Shown: positions 18,445 through 28,202, counted from the stretch's first letter. The stretch: DNA of 64,000 nt from Arhodomonas sp052060015 (GCF_052060015.1 NZ_JBPODZ010000001.1:124001-188000), one strand, 5' to 3'. Program-made: numbers and translations. The notes: a model not told the origin generated them from the letters alone.

Positions 18445-18473
18445 ATTATACGAAACAAGAAACGATCGTGATT
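18445..18473 (-). promoter_or_regulatory. likely rfaH promoter
   Basis: On the minus strand a perfect TATAAT (18450-18445) lies 52 bases before the rfaH ATG, in a short AT-rich stretch of otherwise GC-rich DNA. No good -35 hexamer is seen at the usual spacing, so the promoter may be weak or activator-dependent. Confidence 0.5.
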
Positions 18474-18538
18474 CCTGCAGGTGCGCCGCGGCGCCCCTGC
18501 GCCGGGGATGGGCTCATCGGATCGAGTTTGGGGGCACA

Positions 18539-20890
18539 ATGGAAGACCTCCCTGTTATCGGCGCACTGGTGGCGTTTGCCGCTGTCCTGGCCGCGATACA
18601 GGCATTGAAGCCGGTGGCGCCCGCCCTGGGGCTGGTGGACCATCCCGGCGGGCGGAAGCAGCATCGCGGTGAGATCCCCCTGGTCGGCGGTATCGCCATC
18701 TTCGTCGGGCTGCTGGTCGGCCTCCCTGCGGGGTATGGGATCGTGCCGGCGGCCGCACCCCTGGTGACCGGCATGGCCGCGCTGCTTGCGCTGGGCATCG
18801 TCGATGATGCCCGCGGCATGCGCGGCATCACCAAGCTGGGCTGCCAGGTGGCCGTGGTCACCCTGGTGGTGATCTGGGGTGGCGTCGCCATCGAACGCGT
18901 GGGCGCGCTGCCTGGCATCGGCACGGTCTCCCTGGGCCCCGCTGCGGTTCCCTTTACTATCTTCGCCTTGGTGGGGCTGATCAATGCCGTCAACATGCTC
19001 GACGGACTGGACGGTCTCGCCGGCGGGGTAGTGCTCGGTGGATTCGGCTGGCTGCTGCTGCTGGCGGGCCTGCAAGGGCAGTCCCTGCATATGGCGGTGT
19101 CAGGTCTTCTGCTTGCCGCCGTGGCCGCGTTCTTGCTGCTGAATGCCCGTCTGCCGTGGCGGCCACGGGCGGAGGTCTTCCTCGGCGACGCCGGCAGCAT
19201 GAGCCTGGGGTTGGCCCTCGGTTGGTGCATCGTCGGGCTTTCCCAGGTGGAGGCCGCAGTGATCAGCCCGGTGGCCTATCTGTGGGTGGTGGCGGTGCCG
19301 GTGATCGACACCCTCAGCCTGATGGTTCGGCGTGTGCTCCGCGGCCGCCATCCCTTCTCCGCGGATCGGGATCATCTCCACCACCTGTTCCTGCGCGCCG
19401 GGTTCACGCCCGGGGAAGCGAGCTATTGCCTGGTGGGCATCAGCCTCGCCGCGGGGGGCATCGGCATCCTCGGTGGCTTGGCCGGGGTGCCGGACTGGCT
19501 GCTGGCGGTTGCGCTGCTCGGGGTGCTCGTCGGGCACTACGTGTTCATCCGCCATGCCTGGCGCACCGTGGGGGCCCTGCGCCGGCTCAATCGCGTCTAT
19601 CAGGACGCCCATGTGAACCAGGTGCCGGTCCGCCGCGGAGCGTTGGTCGGCTTCTATGTGGCGGTGTTCTGCGCGCCGGTCTCGGTGGGCCTGTCCCTTG
19701 CCGGCCTTGCATTGGTGTATCTGGCTACTGCCCTGGACGGGCGGGCCTTTCTCGCGGATCTGCGCCGCACGCCCCTGGCAGGGCTGGCGTTAGTAGTGGC
19801 GGCGTTCCTGCTCCTCCGCGGCGGTGTCGGGGCGGTGGAGGACCATTCCCTGTGGACCCACCTGCTGCCGTTGACCGGTCTCTACAGCATCCCCCTGGGC
19901 TGGTGGTTGCTGCGCCTGCGTAGCCACCGGCTGTGGCTACTCGGCGCCCTCGCCGCCGGGCTTTTGGTGGCCTTCGTCCAGGATGCCCGCTGGGGGGACC
20001 TGCGGGCCGGCGTGCTCGGGGATCCCCTGGCCTGGGGCGCGAATGCCCGGCTCGGTCTCGCCCAGGTGGTGGCGCTGCTACTGCTGCTCGCCATCATGCT
20101 CCGCGCGGTGCCGCGGCTCGGCCGGGGCTGGCGGGCGCGGTTCGCGCTGGCCGTGGCCGGCGTGCTGTGCGTGCCGTTGGTGATCATCCTGGTGGGCTCG
20201 TTTTACGTTACCGCCTGGATCGGCACGGTGGCGGGTATCCTGGTGCTCGGTGCCGGGGCCGTGGCCTTCCACTATGGCCGGAGCGAGTGGCTCGGCCTGG
20301 CCGGGGGTGTGGCCCTGGTGGCCGCCGTGGCGCTGGGTTCCTGGCAGCTCGTGGCCGACCAAGGGCCCGTGCGCACGGCGGTGGCCGAACCCGTTCAGGC
20401 GGCGCTGCTTTACCTGGATGACCGCCCGCGGGCGGCGGGGGAGGTGCATCCGGCGACCGCGGAACGCCTCTGGCTGATGAGGGCCGCGGCCGGGGAGCTC
20501 GTCGAACGCCCCCTGATCGGCCACGGCTGGAAGCATCCGCCCGCCAGAGCCGGGTTGCTCGCCGACGGGCAGGGTCACTACCCGGGCATGCTGACCACGG
20601 TGGCGGTGGGCTTCGGCCTGGTGGGCCTGGCGCTGTTTACGCTGCTGTTTGTTGGCTTCGTGTGGACCACCCTGGCCGCGGCGCGGGAGGGCGTCTGGCC
20701 GGTTTCCTGGGCGCTGGGGTTGGTGGCCTGCTTTACCGCCGCAGTCACCATGCTCACCCTCGCCATTCACGTCGACCACGGCACCAACCGGACTATGCTC
20801 ATCCTGTTGCTGGCCGCGGGCTTTGCGGCGGCCTTCTATCGCTGTGGTCGCGGCCAGGGGCACGAGGCGGACGTGCCGTCGCCGGGCTGA
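18539..20890 (+). CDS. WecA-like sugar-phosphate transferase fused to an O-antigen ligase/polymerase-like domain
   Basis: A 783-residue polytopic protein of two parts. Residues ~1-345 are a MraY/WecA-family transferase: DHPGGRKQHRGEIPLVGGI, GIVDDARG, VNMLDGLDGLAGG (~150), FLGDAGSMSLG (~214) and RDHLHHLF (~277), covering the catalytic Asp and His motifs. It would move GlcNAc-1-phosphate (or similar) to undecaprenyl phosphate. Residues ~360-783 are another run of about 10 membrane helices ending with a loop containing LIGHGWKHPP and GHYPGM, like WaaL/Wzy-type ligases or polymerases. The frame is continuous with no stop or frameshift visible. It is convergent with the ThDP enzyme gene, eight bases apart. 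Confidence 0.75.
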   Translation: MEDLPVIGALVAFAAVLAAIQALKPVAPALGLVDHPGGRKQHRGEIPLVGGIAIFVGLLVGLPAGYGIVPAAAPLVTGMAALLALGIVDDARGMRGITKLGCQVAVVTLVVIWGGVAIERVGALPGIGTVSLGPAAVPFTIFALVGLINAVNMLDGLDGLAGGVVLGGFGWLLLLAGLQGQSLHMAVSGLLLAAVAAFLLLNARLPWRPRAEVFLGDAGSMSLGLALGWCIVGLSQVEAAVISPVAYLWVVAVPVIDTLSLMVRRVLRGRHPFSADRDHLHHLFLRAGFTPGEASYCLVGISLAAGGIGILGGLAGVPDWLLAVALLGVLVGHYVFIRHAWRTVGALRRLNRVYQDAHVNQVPVRRGALVGFYVAVFCAPVSVGLSLAGLALVYLATALDGRAFLADLRRTPLAGLALVVAAFLLLRGGVGAVEDHSLWTHLLPLTGLYSIPLGWWLLRLRSHRLWLLGALAAGLLVAFVQDARWGDLRAGVLGDPLAWGANARLGLAQVVALLLLLAIMLRAVPRLGRGWRARFALAVAGVLCVPLVIILVGSFYVTAWIGTVAGILVLGAGAVAFHYGRSEWLGLAGGVALVAAVALGSWQLVADQGPVRTAVAEPVQAALLYLDDRPRAAGEVHPATAERLWLMRAAAGELVERPLIGHGWKHPPARAGLLADGQGHYPGMLTTVAVGFGLVGLALFTLLFVGFVWTTLAAAREGVWPVSWALGLVACFTAAVTMLTLAIHVDHGTNRTMLILLLAAGFAAAFYRCGRGQGHEADVPSPG

Positions 20891-20898
20891 GCTGGTGG

Positions 20899-22557
20899 TC
20901 AGCCGCCGCCGAGGCTGCGCCCGGGGGCGATGGTCGCCTTGTCGAGCATCAGCTCGATGAGCGCCGGGCCTCCGACCCCTTGGGCCCGGCGGAATGCCTC
21001 GGGGAATTCCTCCGTGTGCTCGACGCGCTCGCCGTGGGCGCCGTGGGAGCGGGCCAGGGCGGCGAAGTCCGGGTTGTGGAGGTCGGTGGCGCTCACCCGG
21101 CCCGGGTACTCCCGCTCCTGGTGCATGCGGATGGTGCCGTAGCTGCCGTTGTTGACCACCAGCAACACCACCGGGACCCGGTACTGGACTGCGGTGGCCA
21201 GTTCCTGGCCGGTCATCAGGAAACACCCATCGCCGGAGAAGCCCACCACGGGCCGGTTGGGGCAGGCGAGGGCGGCGGCGATGGCGGCGGGTGCGCCGTA
21301 GCCCATGGAGCCGGAGGTGGGGGCGAGCATGCTGCGGAAGCGCCGGTAGCGGTAGAAGCGGTTGGACCAGATGCAGTAGTTGCCGGCGCCGTTGGCGATG
21401 ATGGCCTCCTCCGGCAGGTGCTCGTTGAGCCAGGTGATGATCTCGCCCATCTGCAGGGTGCCGGGGTTGGCCGGGGGGTCGTCGGTCCAGCGGTGGTAGC
21501 TGGCATTGACCTCGCGGGTCCAGGCCGACCAGGGCACGGAATCCGGCGGCGTCAACGTCGCCAGGGCGCGGGGGGCGGCGCGCATGTCCGCGTTGATGGG
21601 CAGGTCGCTCTGGTAGACGCGGCCGAGCTCCTCGGCGTCGGCATGGATGTGGATGAAGGTCTGCCGGGGCCGGGGGATGTCGAGGAGGCTATAGCCCTGG
21701 CTGGTGGCCTCGCCGAGCTTGGGGCCGAGGGCGATGAGCAGGTCGGAGGCCTGTATGTGGCGAACCAGCTCCGGGTTGGCGCCGAGGCCCACGTCCCCGG
21801 CGTAGTTGGGGTGCAGGCAGTCGAAGTAGCCCTGGCAGCGGAAGGAGACGCCTACGGGTAGGTCCCAGCTCTCGGCGAAGCGGTGCAGGGCGGCACTGGC
21901 GCCCTCGTCCCAGCCGCCGCCGCCGGCGAGGACGAAGGGGCGTTCGGCGGCGGCGAGGCGCTCGCGGAGCTCTGCCAGCGCTGTCGGGTCGACCCCGGTG
22001 GTCACCGGGCGCGAGGGGCCGGCGTCCGGGGCCTCGGCCGTCTCGGTGAGCATGTCCTCGGGCAGGGCCAGGGCCACGGGGCCGGGGCGGCCCGCGGTGG
22101 CGTTGTGGTACGCGCGGCTCACCATCTCGGGGATCCGCGCGGTATCGTCGATCTGGGCCGTCCACTTGGTCAGCGGGCCGAGCATGCGCCGGTAGTCGAT
22201 CTCCTGGAAGGCCTCGCGTTCCTGGGTGTCCCGGCGGATCTGGCCGATGAACAGGATCACCGGGGTGGAGTCCTGTTGGGCGATGTGCAGGCCCGCCGAG
22301 GCATTGGTCGCGCCGGGGCCGCGGGTGACGAAGCACACGCCGGGCCGTCCCGTGCAGCGGGCGTAGGCGTCTGCCATCATCGCCGCGCCACTCTCCTGGC
22401 GGCAGACGGTGACGGCGATGTCCGGGGCGTCGAGCAGGGCGTCGAGGACGGCGAGGTAGCTCTCGCCGGGTACGCAGAAGATGCGCTCCGCGCCGTGCAA
22501 CCGCAGGGTATCGACGAGGATCTGCCCGCCGGTGCGGGGTGGGGTGGTGTGTGTCAT
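20899..22557 (-). CDS. thiamine diphosphate-dependent enzyme (acetolactate synthase-like)
   Basis: A 552-residue ThDP enzyme. The catalytic Glu lies in VCRQESGAAMMADAYAR. The ThDP/Mg motif runs from GFSGDGCFLM to NNGSYGT at the usual spacing, and the central domain carries FVLAGGGGWDEGA. It resembles the benzoylformate decarboxylase/acetolactate synthase superfamily, but lacks clues to a defined substrate and has no small regulatory subunit gene nearby. It may be co-transcribed with the GNAT gene upstream. I do not assign a reaction. Confidence 0.8.
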   Translation of the reverse strand: MTHTTPPRTGGQILVDTLRLHGAERIFCVPGESYLAVLDALLDAPDIAVTVCRQESGAAMMADAYARCTGRPGVCFVTRGPGATNASAGLHIAQQDSTPVILFIGQIRRDTQEREAFQEIDYRRMLGPLTKWTAQIDDTARIPEMVSRAYHNATAGRPGPVALALPEDMLTETAEAPDAGPSRPVTTGVDPTALAELRERLAAAERPFVLAGGGGWDEGASAALHRFAESWDLPVGVSFRCQGYFDCLHPNYAGDVGLGANPELVRHIQASDLLIALGPKLGEATSQGYSLLDIPRPRQTFIHIHADAEELGRVYQSDLPINADMRAAPRALATLTPPDSVPWSAWTREVNASYHRWTDDPPANPGTLQMGEIITWLNEHLPEEAIIANGAGNYCIWSNRFYRYRRFRSMLAPTSGSMGYGAPAAIAAALACPNRPVVGFSGDGCFLMTGQELATAVQYRVPVVLLVVNNGSYGTIRMHQEREYPGRVSATDLHNPDFAALARSHGAHGERVEHTEEFPEAFRRAQGVGGPALIELMLDKATIAPGRSLGGG

Positions 22558-22611
22558 CGGTTCCGCTCTTTGCCCTGTTTGATGTTGTCCGTTCGCGCGC
22601 AGGGGGCGCTT

Positions 22612-23061
22612 CTACAAGTACTTTTGGTACGTCAAAAACCGTTCGTCCAGTTGCCAGCCGGCGGTCTCGTAGAGGCGCTGGCCGGCGGTGTTGATGCGCT
22701 CGGTGCGCAGGAACAGCTTGGCGGCACCGGTTTCCCGGCCGAGCTGCTCGACGCGCTCCATCATCCGTATGCCCACGCCCTGGCGTCGCACCGACGGGTC
22801 CACGTAGAGGTCATTGAACAGCCACATGGTGCCCAAGTCCACCGATGAGAAGGTGGGGTAGAGTTGGGCGAAGGCGACCAGGGTGCCGTCGTCGTCGGCG
22901 ACGAAGATCCGCGAGTCGCCGTTGGCCAGGCGCTCGCCCATGTAGCGCGCCGCGGCCTCCGGGTCGCTTTCCCGGCGGTAGAAGACGCGGTAGTCGTCGA
23001 ACAGCGCCGAGAGTTGTTTATGGTCGTCGGCGGTGGCGTCGCGGATGGGGATGTCGGTCAT
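22612..23061 (-). CDS. GNAT-family N-acetyltransferase
   Basis: A 149-residue single-domain acetyltransferase. The acetyl-CoA loop is LYVDPSVRRQGVGIRMMERV, and the C-terminal block is NTAGQRLYETAGW. This is the ordinary GNAT layout for free small-molecule or peptide acetylation, not the TacT type. It precedes the ThDP gene by 54 bases on the same strand. Substrate unknown. Confidence 0.82.
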   Translation of the reverse strand: MTDIPIRDATADDHKQLSALFDDYRVFYRRESDPEAAARYMGERLANGDSRIFVADDDGTLVAFAQLYPTFSSVDLGTMWLFNDLYVDPSVRRQGVGIRMMERVEQLGRETGAAKLFLRTERINTAGQRLYETAGWQLDERFLTYQKYL

Positions 23062-23381
23062 TGGTGGTCTCCTCCGGTGTTTGTCGTGAGCCGTGTTTGC
23101 CGGATCGGCATTTGCCTCCGGTGGCTGTCGCCCCAGAGGGACGATGCACCTTGCGTAGGTCGGCTCCGGCCGTCAGGCCGAAGCCGACTTTCCGGTTGCG
23201 CCCCGATGTTGTGGGCCCCTGTGTCGGCATCCGCCTTCGGCGTGTGCCGACCTACGACTGCTGTGCCGTGTAGGAGCGCGCCTTGCGCGCGAAGGTCGCC
23301 TGCATCGCGGTAGGGCGGATGGAGGCCGGAGGCCGTAATCCGCCGGGCCGGATCGGCGGGTTCCGCTTCGCTCCACCCGCC
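23062..23381. repeat. repeat-filled gap upstream of the GNAT gene
   Basis: No gene is seen. Bases 23155-23260 hold two inverted units of the GTAGGTCGGC/GCCGACCTACG family. Bases 23268-23305 hold TAGGAGCGCGCCTTGCGCGC. Bases 23310-23396 hold TAGGGCGGATGGAGGCCGGA with GGCCGTAATCCGCC, running into the 3' end of the amidohydrolase gene. All are palindromic and recur elsewhere in the window. Confidence 0.65.
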
Positions 23382-24620
23382 CTACACGGCGGTTTCCTTT
23401 ACGGCCTCGTAGAGGACGGCGGCGCCGCGGGTCGCGTCCTCGGGTTCGATGTTCTCCGCCTCGTTGTGGCTGATGCCGCCCTCGCAGGGCACGAAGATCA
23501 TCGCCGTGGGGCAGACCTTGGCGGTGTAGACCGCGTCGTGGCCGGCGCCGGAGACGATGTCCATCTGCCGGTAGCCGAGGCGCTCCGCCCCGGCACGCAC
23601 CCGCACGACGAGCTCCGGGGCGAACGGCGTGGCCGGGAAGTGCCAGAAGTCCTTCAGCTCCGCCTCCAGGCCCGCGGCCGCGGCGATGGTCTCCACCCGC
23701 TCGCGGAGGTCGGCGTCCATGGCTGCCAGGGTGTCGTCGTCCGGGTGGCGCAGGTCGATGGTCAAAAACGCCCGACCCGGGATGACGTTGCGCGAGTGGG
23801 GGTAGACGTCGAGGATGCCCACGGTGGTGCAGGCGTTCTCGCCATGGTCGGCGGCGAGGGCATTCACGGCCTCCACCACCCGGGCGGAACCCACCAGCGC
23901 GTCCCGGCGCAGGCGCATGGGGGTGGGGCCGGCGTGGGCCTCCTGGCCGGTGAGGGTGAGCTCGTACCAGTGCTGGCCCTGGGCGCCGGTGACCACGCCG
24001 ATGGGCAGTCCGGCGTCCTCGAGCACCGGGCCCTGCTCGATGTGCAGCTCAAAGCAGGCGGCCTTGGGGTTGGCGCGGTGATCCGCGGGGATATCCCCGT
24101 CCCAGCCCAGGCGGGCGAGCTCGTCGCCGAGGCGGGCGCCGTCCTGGCCGATCTTGTTGAGGATCTCCTCGGCGGAGAAGGCGCCGGACCACACGCCGGA
24201 GCCCATCATGGGCGGGGAGAAGCGCGAGCCCTCCTCGTTCATCCATACCGCCACCTCCACCGGGTGGCGGGTGGTGATGCCGTGGTCGTCCAGCGAGCGC
24301 AGCACCTCCAGGCCGGCGAGCACGCCGAGGACGCCGTCAAAGCGCCCGCCGGTGGGTTGGGTGTCGAGATGGCTGCCCATGACCACCGGGTCCAGGCCGT
24401 CGTCGCTGCCCGGCCGGCGGACCCAGAGGTTGCCGATGGCATCGGTGCGCATCGAATAGCCGGCCTCGGCCGCCCAGGCCATAAAACATTCGCGGCCGGC
24501 GCGGTCGGCGTCGGTGAGGGCGAGGCGACAGCTACCGCCGCGCTCGGTGGCGCCGATCTCGGCCATCTCCATGAGGGTGCGCCAGAGGCGCTCGCCGTTG
24601 ATGGGGCAGGGGGTGGTCAT
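23382..24620 (-). CDS. M20-family amidohydrolase (N-carbamoyl-L-amino-acid hydrolase / allantoate amidohydrolase type)
   Basis: A 412-residue metallohydrolase. The metal-binding blocks are GSHLDTQPTGGRFDGVLG, WMNEEGSRF, ELHIEQGPVLED, and the C-terminal SGAGHDAVY and CEGGISHNEAE, all typical of the HyuC/AllC group. The family splits N-carbamoyl amino acids or ureido acids using two metal ions. The start overlaps the stop of the ABC ATPase gene (ATGA), so it is the last gene of the transporter operon and should act on what that transporter imports. The same frame stays open far upstream, but that part is the antisense-frame shadow of the ATPase. Confidence 0.88.
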   Translation of the reverse strand: MTTPCPINGERLWRTLMEMAEIGATERGGSCRLALTDADRAGRECFMAWAAEAGYSMRTDAIGNLWVRRPGSDDGLDPVVMGSHLDTQPTGGRFDGVLGVLAGLEVLRSLDDHGITTRHPVEVAVWMNEEGSRFSPPMMGSGVWSGAFSAEEILNKIGQDGARLGDELARLGWDGDIPADHRANPKAACFELHIEQGPVLEDAGLPIGVVTGAQGQHWYELTLTGQEAHAGPTPMRLRRDALVGSARVVEAVNALAADHGENACTTVGILDVYPHSRNVIPGRAFLTIDLRHPDDDTLAAMDADLRERVETIAAAAGLEAELKDFWHFPATPFAPELVVRVRAGAERLGYRQMDIVSGAGHDAVYTAKVCPTAMIFVPCEGGISHNEAENIEPEDATRGAAVLYEAVKETAV

Positions 24621-26293
24621 TGCTTCGCCTCCCGGGGTCGGCGGGCCCGCTGGGCGCGCAGGTGGCGCAGGTCCTCGGGGATCTCCCAGGACTGCCCCGG
24701 TATGGCGTCCAGCAGTTGCCGGGTGTAGGGGTGCTGCGGGTTGGAGAACACCTCGCGGGCGGTGCCGGTCTCCACGATCTGCCCGGTCTGCATCACCGCG
24801 ATGGTGTCGCTGACCTGGGCGGCCACCCGCAGGTCGTGGGTGATGAACATCATCGCCAGGCCCAGGCGGTGGCGGATGTCGTCGAGCAGATCCAGGACCT
24901 GGGTCTGCACGGAGACGTCCAGGGCGGAGACCGGCTCGTCGGCCACCAGCAGCTCCGGCTCCAGGGCGAGTGCCCGGGCGATGGAGATGCGCTGGCGCTG
25001 GCCGCCGGAGAACTCGTGGGGGAAGCGCCCCGCCGCCGAGGCGTCCAGGCCCACCAGCTCGAGGAGCTCGCGGGCCCGGGCCATGGCCTCGTGTGTCGGC
25101 ATGCCGAAGGCCAACGGCCCCTGGGCGACGATGTGGCCCACCTTGTAGCGGGGGTTGAGCGAGGCGTAGGGGTCCTGGAAGACCATCTGGATCCGCCGGC
25201 GGAACGGGTGGAAGGCCCGACCCTTCAGCCGCGCGAGGTCGGTGCCGTCGAAGAGGATGCGCCCGCCGTCGGCCTTGTGGAGGCCGAGCAGGCAGCGCCC
25301 CAGTGTCGACTTGCCGGAGCCGGACTCGCCGACGATGCCCACGGTCTCGCCCGGGTGGATGGTCAGCGAGACGTCGTCGGCGGCCACCAGCTGCCGGCCC
25401 TTGCGCAGGAAGCCGCCACCGAGGTTGAAGACCTTGCGCACGCCTTGGGCGTCGAGCAGGGGCTCGCCCTGGCGGTCGAAGGCGTCGCGGTGCTCGATGT
25501 AGTGGGGCACCGCGGCGATGAGCTCTCGGGTGTAGGGGTGCTGGGGGCGGTTGAGCACCTCGTCGGCGGTGCCGAGCTCCACGCAGCGGCCGTGCTGCAT
25601 CACTGCCACCCGGTCGGCGATCTCGGCGACCACCCCGAAGTCGTGGGTGATGAACATCACCCCCATGCCGAGCTCGCGCTGCATGCGCTGGATGAGCTCG
25701 AGGATCTGCTTCTGGGTGGTGACGTCCAGGGCGGTGGTGGGCTCGTCGGCGATGAGCAGCCGCGGCTCCAGGGCCAGGGCCATGGCGATCATCACCCGCT
25801 GGCGCTGGCCACCGGACAGCCGAAAGGGGTAGCTGCGGCGGAGGTTGTCCGGCTCCGGCAGGCCGACGGCCTCCAGGAGCTCGATCACCCGCTCGCGGCG
25901 GCGCTGCTTGCCCATCTCCACGTGGGCGCGCAGGGCCTCCTCGATCTGCTCGCCGACCCGCATCACCGGATTCAGCGCCGTCATGGGCTCCTGGAAGATC
26001 ATGCCCGCGTCGCGACCGCGCATGGCTCGTTGCTCGGCCTCGGACAGCGCGAAGACGTCGCGGCCGTTGAGCCAGGCCTCGCCGGCGCTGACATGCACGT
26101 GGGGCTTGGGCAGCAGGCCCATCAGCGCATGGGCGGTCATAGACTTGCCGGAACCGGACTCGCCGACGATGCACAGCAGCTCGTTCTCGGCGATGGTGAA
26201 GCTCATGGCCTCGACGGCGAGCTCTCGCTCCGCGCCCGGGGGCAGGCGGACGCTGAGCTCGCGGACGTCCAGTATCGTCTTGCGTTCGCCCAT
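24617..26293 (-). CDS. ABC transporter, fused double ATP-binding protein (DppD-DppF type)
   Basis: A 558-residue protein with two nucleotide-binding domains. The first has Walker A GESGSGKSMTAHALMG and signature RLSGGQRQRVMIAMALA. The second has Walker A GESGSGKSTLGRCLLG and signature EFSGGQRQRISIARALA. Each domain ends in a peptide-transporter-type tail (HPYTREL; HPYTRQLL). It energises uptake through the two permeases encoded upstream. The gap to the permease gene is one base. Confidence 0.93.
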   Translation of the reverse strand: MGERKTILDVRELSVRLPPGAERELAVEAMSFTIAENELLCIVGESGSGKSMTAHALMGLLPKPHVHVSAGEAWLNGRDVFALSEAEQRAMRGRDAGMIFQEPMTALNPVMRVGEQIEEALRAHVEMGKQRRRERVIELLEAVGLPEPDNLRRSYPFRLSGGQRQRVMIAMALALEPRLLIADEPTTALDVTTQKQILELIQRMQRELGMGVMFITHDFGVVAEIADRVAVMQHGRCVELGTADEVLNRPQHPYTRELIAAVPHYIEHRDAFDRQGEPLLDAQGVRKVFNLGGGFLRKGRQLVAADDVSLTIHPGETVGIVGESGSGKSTLGRCLLGLHKADGGRILFDGTDLARLKGRAFHPFRRRIQMVFQDPYASLNPRYKVGHIVAQGPLAFGMPTHEAMARARELLELVGLDASAAGRFPHEFSGGQRQRISIARALALEPELLVADEPVSALDVSVQTQVLDLLDDIRHRLGLAMMFITHDLRVAAQVSDTIAVMQTGQIVETGTAREVFSNPQHPYTRQLLDAIPGQSWEIPEDLRHLRAQRARRPREAKQ

Positions 26294-26294
26294 C

Positions 26295-27137
26295 TCAGCC
26301 CCTCCCCTTGCGCGCGAGTTTCGGGTTGAGGGCGTCGTTCAGGCCCTCGCCCACCAGGTTGATGGCGAGCACGGTGATCAGGATGGCCACGCCGGGGAAG
26401 AAGCTCATCCACCAGGCCTGGCGCATGACCGTGCGCGAGGCGCCGATCATGTAGCCCCAGCTCATCATGTTGGGATCCCCCAGGCCGAGGAAGCTCAACG
26501 CGCTCTCCAGCAGGATCGCCGTGGCCACCGTCAGAGAGGCGGCGACGATGATGGGCGACATGGCGTTGGGCAGGATCTCGCGGAGGATGATGGTCGGTGT
26601 GGACTGCCCGGAGGTCACTGCGGCCTGCACGAACTCGCGGTTGCGCAGGCTCAGGAACTCGCCACGGGCGAGCCGCGCCAGCGGCGGCCAGCTGACGATG
26701 GCGATGGCGGCGGTGACGCTGGTGATCGAGGGCGTGAAGATGGCCACCAGCATCACCGCGAGGACGAAGTTGGGGATGGTCTGGAATAGCTCCGTGAAGC
26801 GCATGATGGCGTCGTCGATGCGCCCGCCGAAGTAGCCGGCCATGGCGCCCAGGGTCACGCCGATGAACAGCGCCACGGCGGTGGAGATCAAGCCGATGAC
26901 CAGCGACACCCGGGCGCCGTGGACGACGCCGGCGGCGATGTCCCGGCCGAGGGTGTCGGTGCCCATCAGCGTGTCGCCGGTCAGCGGCGGGGCGAAGGGG
27001 CGTGCGACCATGTCCCAGGGGCTGTGGGGGTAGATGAGGTCGGCGAACAGCGCCAGCAGCACCACCCCGATGAGTATCACCAGGCCGATGATCGCGCCGC
27101 GGTTGCGGGCGAAGGCCTTCCAGAAGTCCCGGCTCAT
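26295..27137 (-). CDS. ABC transporter permease (DppC/OppC type)
   Basis: A 280-residue permease with an N-terminal membrane helix (IIGLVILIGVVLLALFADL), GTDTLGRDIAAGVVHG and the EAA-type loop (SWPPLARLARGEFLSLR). It pairs with the DppB-type permease encoded one base upstream. Substrate class: peptides or similar small molecules. Confidence 0.92.
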   Translation of the reverse strand: MSRDFWKAFARNRGAIIGLVILIGVVLLALFADLIYPHSPWDMVARPFAPPLTGDTLMGTDTLGRDIAAGVVHGARVSLVIGLISTAVALFIGVTLGAMAGYFGGRIDDAIMRFTELFQTIPNFVLAVMLVAIFTPSITSVTAAIAIVSWPPLARLARGEFLSLRNREFVQAAVTSGQSTPTIILREILPNAMSPIIVAASLTVATAILLESALSFLGLGDPNMMSWGYMIGASRTVMRQAWWMSFFPGVAILITVLAINLVGEGLNDALNPKLARKGRG

Positions 27138-27138
27138 C

Positions 27139-28116
27139 TCAGGCCACCTCGATGCGCGGGTCGATGAGTGTGTAGATCAGGTCGGTGATGATGTTGAAGA
27201 TCAGCACCATGACCGATGTGACGACGAAGATCCCGAGCAGGATCTGGTAGTCGCGCTGCAGCAGCGCGTCGAAGGCCAGCCGCCCGATGCCCGGCCAGGC
27301 GAACACCGTCTCCACCAGGATGGAGCCGCCGATGAGATGGCCCGCCTGGATGCCGGCGAAGGTGATCACCGGGAGGATGGCGTTGCGCAGGATATGCAGC
27401 ATCACGATCCGCCCCTCCTTGAGGCCCTTGGCGCGGGCGGTCTTGACGTAGTCCATGTCCCGCACCTCGAGGATGGAGGAGCGGGTGAGGCGGGCGTAGA
27501 CCGCCATATAGAACAGCGCCAGCGTCACCACCGGCATCACCAGGTGGGCGGCGACGTCGAGGACGTGGCCCATTCCCGTGAGCCCGGCGCCGACGCTCTC
27601 GTAGCCAAAGGCGGGCAGCCAGCCGAGCTGCACGCTGAACAGCAGGATCATCATCAGACCCACCCAGAACAGCGGCGTGGCGTAGGCGAGCAGGGCGAGG
27701 GTGGTGACGGCGGTGTCCGTCCATCGCCCGACGTTCATCGCGGCGACGGTCCCGAGGAAGATCCCCAGCGCCAGGGCCAGCACGTAGGCGATGCCGGTGA
27801 GCAACAGCGTCGCCGGCAGGCGGTCGAGGACCAGGTCCCGCACCGGTTGATCCTGGCGGTAGGAGTAGCCGAGATCGCCCTGGGCCACTTGCGTGACGTA
27901 GGTGAACAGCTGCTTGTACAGGGGCTCGTCGAGGCCGAAACGGTCACGCAGTTGCTCCACGTACTGCTCGTCGGCGGCGCCGGCCTCGCCGGCCATGATA
28001 ACGGCCGGGTCGCCGGGTGCGGCACGGACCAGGGCGAAGTTGATAATGACGATGGCGAGCAGGATGAAGACCGCCTTGAAGAGACGGTGCCCGACGAAGG
28101 CCGCCACTTTGTTCAT
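27139..28116 (-). CDS. ABC transporter permease (DppB/OppB type)
   Basis: A 325-residue permease. The N-terminal helix VFILLAIVIINFALVRAAPGDP is the family hallmark (ending in PGDPA), and the EAA loop RSSILEVRDMDYVKTARAKG is clear. The start MNKVAAFVG is chosen because it places the first helix correctly; the open frame upstream runs back through the gap toward the binding-protein gene. Confidence 0.92.
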   Translation of the reverse strand: MNKVAAFVGHRLFKAVFILLAIVIINFALVRAAPGDPAVIMAGEAGAADEQYVEQLRDRFGLDEPLYKQLFTYVTQVAQGDLGYSYRQDQPVRDLVLDRLPATLLLTGIAYVLALALGIFLGTVAAMNVGRWTDTAVTTLALLAYATPLFWVGLMMILLFSVQLGWLPAFGYESVGAGLTGMGHVLDVAAHLVMPVVTLALFYMAVYARLTRSSILEVRDMDYVKTARAKGLKEGRIVMLHILRNAILPVITFAGIQAGHLIGGSILVETVFAWPGIGRLAFDALLQRDYQILLGIFVVTSVMVLIFNIITDLIYTLIDPRIEVA

Positions 28117-28202
28117 TGCGAAGAATCCCCGGTGGCTGTCGTGGACGCGCCGGAAGGCGCACGCGGGGCCATGGCCCCGCATGCGTCAGCCCCGGTGCGC
28201 GG

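Noticed and set aside
24621..26174. Upstream extension of the amidohydrolase frame
   Set aside because: The frame stays open through the ATPase gene, but the sequence is Arg/Pro-rich shadow; the real start is the ATG coupled to the ATPase stop.
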